64,000 bases of DNA from Smittium mucronatum. Taxonomy: Eukaryota > Kickxellomycota > Harpellomycetes > Harpellales > Legeriomycetaceae. Position 1 is the stretch's first letter. Each line of letters begins with the position of its first letter. Location: contig LSSL01000070.1 of NCBI GenBank assembly GCA_001953115.1, positions 1-64,000 of the forward strand, in the 5' to 3' direction. Below, piece by piece: positions 60,963-64,000 of the stretch. The notes under the pieces were generated by a model that made no database searches, was not told the origin of the DNA, and saw only the letters and a program-made list of their open reading frames with translations. The translations under genes and the position numbers were made by a program.

Positions 60963-61547
60963 AGAATTTTCATTATTTAATCAATGTTAGCTATTATTAA
61001 AAACATCATTCATCTTTTCCCCAAAACCCAAATTCAAACACTAATCGATTTATTTATCTTATTAGACCGACATATAGCAAATCTGATTATAACACTAAAA
61101 GAATTAAAAGAGATGAACCTTAAATATATCTAAATGATTATAAATAGCTAGTGGTCTCAATATTCAGCAAAGGAAACTTCATTATTACTTTTATCTTTGT
61201 AAAGTTTTTATGATTTTTTTTAATACCCTGAGAAACTAATTTAAATATTACTTTTAAAGGGTAATGTATTAATAAAAATATTAAAATCGAGAAATTTTCA
61301 AAATTTCCATATTTAATAAAAAAAAAAGGGCATGCAAGACTTTTTTTTATTGTTTTTATGGAACCTAACACTCCATAAACCTAGATTTTTCAAAAAAAAA
61401 CGTTAAAACTTCCATATATATTGAATTAACAGGGGGGTGAAATAAAAAAAAAAGTATTAAATTTTAATGATCTTTTTTCCCATTACATAAATAAAAAATT
61501 GTTACCAGCTTTTGTTCTATTTAAAATTTACGGCAAATTTAGAAAAT
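60963..61547. repeat. Left arm of a large inverted repeat
   Basis: It pairs base for base, without gaps, with 63416-64000: positions add to 124963 throughout. Only about three differences were seen, all transitions. The same 77-codon open frame appears in both arms (61371-61138 minus and 63592-63825 plus); it is low-complexity and I do not call it a gene. Since the window ends at 64000, the outer boundary is unknown. Confidence 0.9.
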
Positions 61548-63415
61548 TTTATTTTTTCGTGAGCTGATTAAATAATTTTTCTATATTTTTTTGTCACAAA
61601 TGTTATAAACCTAATAGTTAAGATTATATTTGTTTTAAAATAAAATTTCCAAAATACACCCAAGAAATTTAAATTTAAAATCTAATATCAGAACCAAAAC
61701 TTGATTTTATTTGATTCTGAAACAGATGAGCTTTTTAAAGCATTTTTGGGCATTAAAAATAATAAAAAATATATAAGATAAAATTATAATTAAAATATTT
61801 CATATTTTCTAAAATCGTATCTTCTGATAATTTCTACAATTATTAGAAATTCGAGCTATTTAGAAGAAAAAGGAGGTTTATTATAAGCTTTTTCAACCTG
61901 ACATCGATTATCTTAAAAATATTTGCGCTTATACTCGAAATGATTTTCAGACGATCTTGAACCGAATTGAATTTTTAAAAAAGGGGAAATAATAGCTAAA
62001 AATTGAAAAAAGAAAAACTTTTGAAAAAACGTAGGCAAGATCAATTGAGTTTCACAGAACTTCTAGCTCCGATTGAAATTTTTTAATATTTATCTTTTAA
62101 TGCTTTAGTTATTTCAAATTAATCTCACCCTGAAAATAAACGCCAATAGATTTTTCAGATAGACCAGATATTTTAAATTAAACACTTTTTAATCCATAAA
62201 AGTGGTTGTAGTAGAAAATGAAAGAAATCTCTGATAAATAAGAATTTATATGTTTTCCAGAAAATCATTATTGAAGAAAATAAGCTTTTTTGCTTCCGGA
62301 AATATCAGAAGTGGTGATTTATTTTTATAAAAGCTCAATATTTTATTTAATAAATAGTTTTTTTTTTAAAAAAAGATTCTAAGGAGTAATTAAATGATAA
62401 GTAATAAATACGAAGTTCAACTTCTTAACTTTGAATTTATAATATCATATTTATTAATAAAAGATTATGGTTTCGTGAAAATATCCAAATTTAAGCCAAT
62501 AGCTTCATAAAAATTTATATTTATTGATTTTTATTCACTTTAAATATTTCTTACAGTAGAGTAATATAAATTGCAGAATTAAGCAAATTTTATTCGGAAA
62601 AATCTTCCCAAATTCATGTTTTTTTACGCTAAATTCATGTATAAATGAAATTAAAAAACAAGTCAAGTGTTCTAAATTTAAAATTACTGGAAGAATAGCA
62701 CATAATTAAAAATTAAAAGTTTAATATTGATTTTTATAAAAAATAATAAGAATGTGAATAAATAAATTAATTAATTATTCTGAAAATATTAGTAATGATT
62801 GTGTTAATAGATAAGTAAAATACAATAAAATTTTATATCACTTGTACTAACCGAAAAATTGAAATTTTATATGAAATAATTATTATTTATAGTGAAGAAA
62901 AAATATGATATATTTACGCAAAATATGGACAGTGATAATTTTGAAAATAAAAATTTAAATCGTACTTTGGGATAGAATAAAGATAAAGACTATAAAGTAT
63001 GATTAAAATGGGATTTGAAACAAAAAATTAATTGAATTATTACTAGAAAATTGTTCTTTAGTTATCGAATTGGAACTGAGCATTGAAAAATAAAGTGGAA
63101 ATTATGTTAATATAATCATAAAAATAGGAGATTTCAGATAATATAGGCTGGTATTCAGAAAATATATTTAATTTTATTTCAAGAGTAAACGCTCTTTGAA
63201 GGGCAGATAAATTTGAAATCTAATTTATTCGCAAAATTCGATGTAAAAAAACGAGTTAAATTTTTCTAGAGTTGAAGAAAATGAAGGGAAGAAAATCAGA
63301 TCATGTTATGACAGTATATTTAAAACATGAGAGGTGGTAATCTAGTATTTTTTAGAAAAGTCATCTGAAAATTTTCAGTTTATATATTATAAAAAAAGGC
63401 AAAGTTTTGGAGAAT
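61548..63415. other. Spacer between the inverted arms
   Basis: About 1.9 kb of A+T-rich sequence with no open frame or transposase motif. If the arms are terminal repeats, this is the interior of a non-autonomous or decayed element. Confidence 0.5.
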
Positions 63416-64000
63416 TTTTTCTAAATTTACCGTAAATTTTAAATAGAACAAAAGCTGGTAACAATTTTTTATTTATGTAATGGGAAAAAAGATCATTAAA
63501 ATTTAATACTTTTTTTTTTATTTCACCCCCCTGTTAATTCAATATATATGGAAGTTTTAACGTTTTTTTTTGAAAAATCTAGGTTTATGGAGTGTTAGGT
63601 TCCATAAAAACAATAAAAAAAAGTCTTGCATGCCCTTTTTTTTTTATTAAATATGGAAATTTTGAAAATTTCTCGATTTTAATATTTTTATTAATACATT
63701 ACCCTTTAAAAGTAATATCTAAATTAGTTTCTCAGGGTATTAAAAAAAATCATAAAAACTTTACAAAGATAAAAGTAATAATGAAGTTTCCTTTGCTGAA
63801 TATTGAGACCACTAGCTATTTATAATCATTTAGATATATTTAAGGTTCATCTCTTTTAATTCTTTTAGTGTTATAATCAGATTTGTTATATGTCGGTCTA
63901 ATAAGATAAATAAATCGATTAGTGTTTGAATTTGGGTTTTGGGGAAAAGATGAATGATGTTTTTAATAATAGCTAACATTGATTAAATAATGAAAATTCT
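63416..64000. repeat. Right arm of the large inverted repeat (cut by window end)
   Basis: Reverse complement of 60963-61547. It continues to the last base of the window, so the true arm may be longer than 585 bases. Confidence 0.9.

Noticed and set aside
61138..61371. 77-codon frame conserved in both arms of the inverted repeat (also 63592-63825)
   Set aside because: Conservation follows from the recent duplication; the sequence is low-complexity and carries no motif.
1..64000. CRISPR arrays, bacterial operons, Shine-Dalgarno sites
   Set aside because: None seen. Spliceosomal introns, poly(A) signals and TATA boxes show eukaryotic nuclear DNA.

Overview
This is a nuclear window from a very A+T-rich eukaryotic genome, most likely fungal. 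The recognisable genes are an Eaf7/MRGBP-like chromatin subunit, a riboflavin kinase, a geranylgeranyltransferase-I beta subunit, a fungal-type ankyrin protein and a small I9/Pbi2-like proteinase inhibitor. All but the inhibitor are cut by short GT-AG introns of about 43-136 bases, and standard stop codons are used. Short introns, a Pbi2-like inhibitor and many decayed DNA transposons suggest an early-diverging or otherwise AT-driven fungus. The lineage cannot be fixed from the sequence alone.

Genes sit in small islands. At the left edge (2-88) is the end of an unidentified CDS. Island 1 (about 7.7-9.4 kb) holds the Eaf7-like gene on the minus strand and an unresolved coding fragment behind it. 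Island 2 (about 45.1-51.3 kb) holds, left to right: a tentative tiny minus-strand gene, riboflavin kinase (+), GGTase-I beta (+), the ankyrin protein (+), the I9 inhibitor (-, tail to tail with the ankyrin gene) and one or two small plus-strand genes with TATA boxes. These are housekeeping functions (flavin cofactor synthesis, protein prenylation, histone acetylation, protease control) and do not form a pathway together.

The rest is a graveyard of mobile elements: a LINE relic (about 0.4-3.3 kb, -), a structured SINE-like retroposon with poly(A) tail and target-site duplication (7004-7634), piggyBac-type TTAA elements (9656-10015, 10323-11784, 12288-12867), a pogo/Tigger element (12274-16031) with one of these inserted into its end, a hAT relic (17.6-19.7 kb), three MULE relics (26.3-27.9, 30.4-31.1, 41.15-42.75 kb), an IS5/Harbinger-like relic (33.1-33.5 kb), several foldback elements, and at the right edge a large inverted repeat with arms of at least 585 bases. 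From 53.3 to 60.9 kb I see almost nothing but A+T-rich decay.

The best candidate for something undescribed is the SINE-like element at 7004-7634. It has a comparatively GC-rich body with many hairpins. Two 5'-truncated copies of its 3' tail lie elsewhere in the window, each flanked by its own target-site duplication, and one of them is inside an intron of the GGTase-I gene. All statements were read by eye; no alignment or database search was run.
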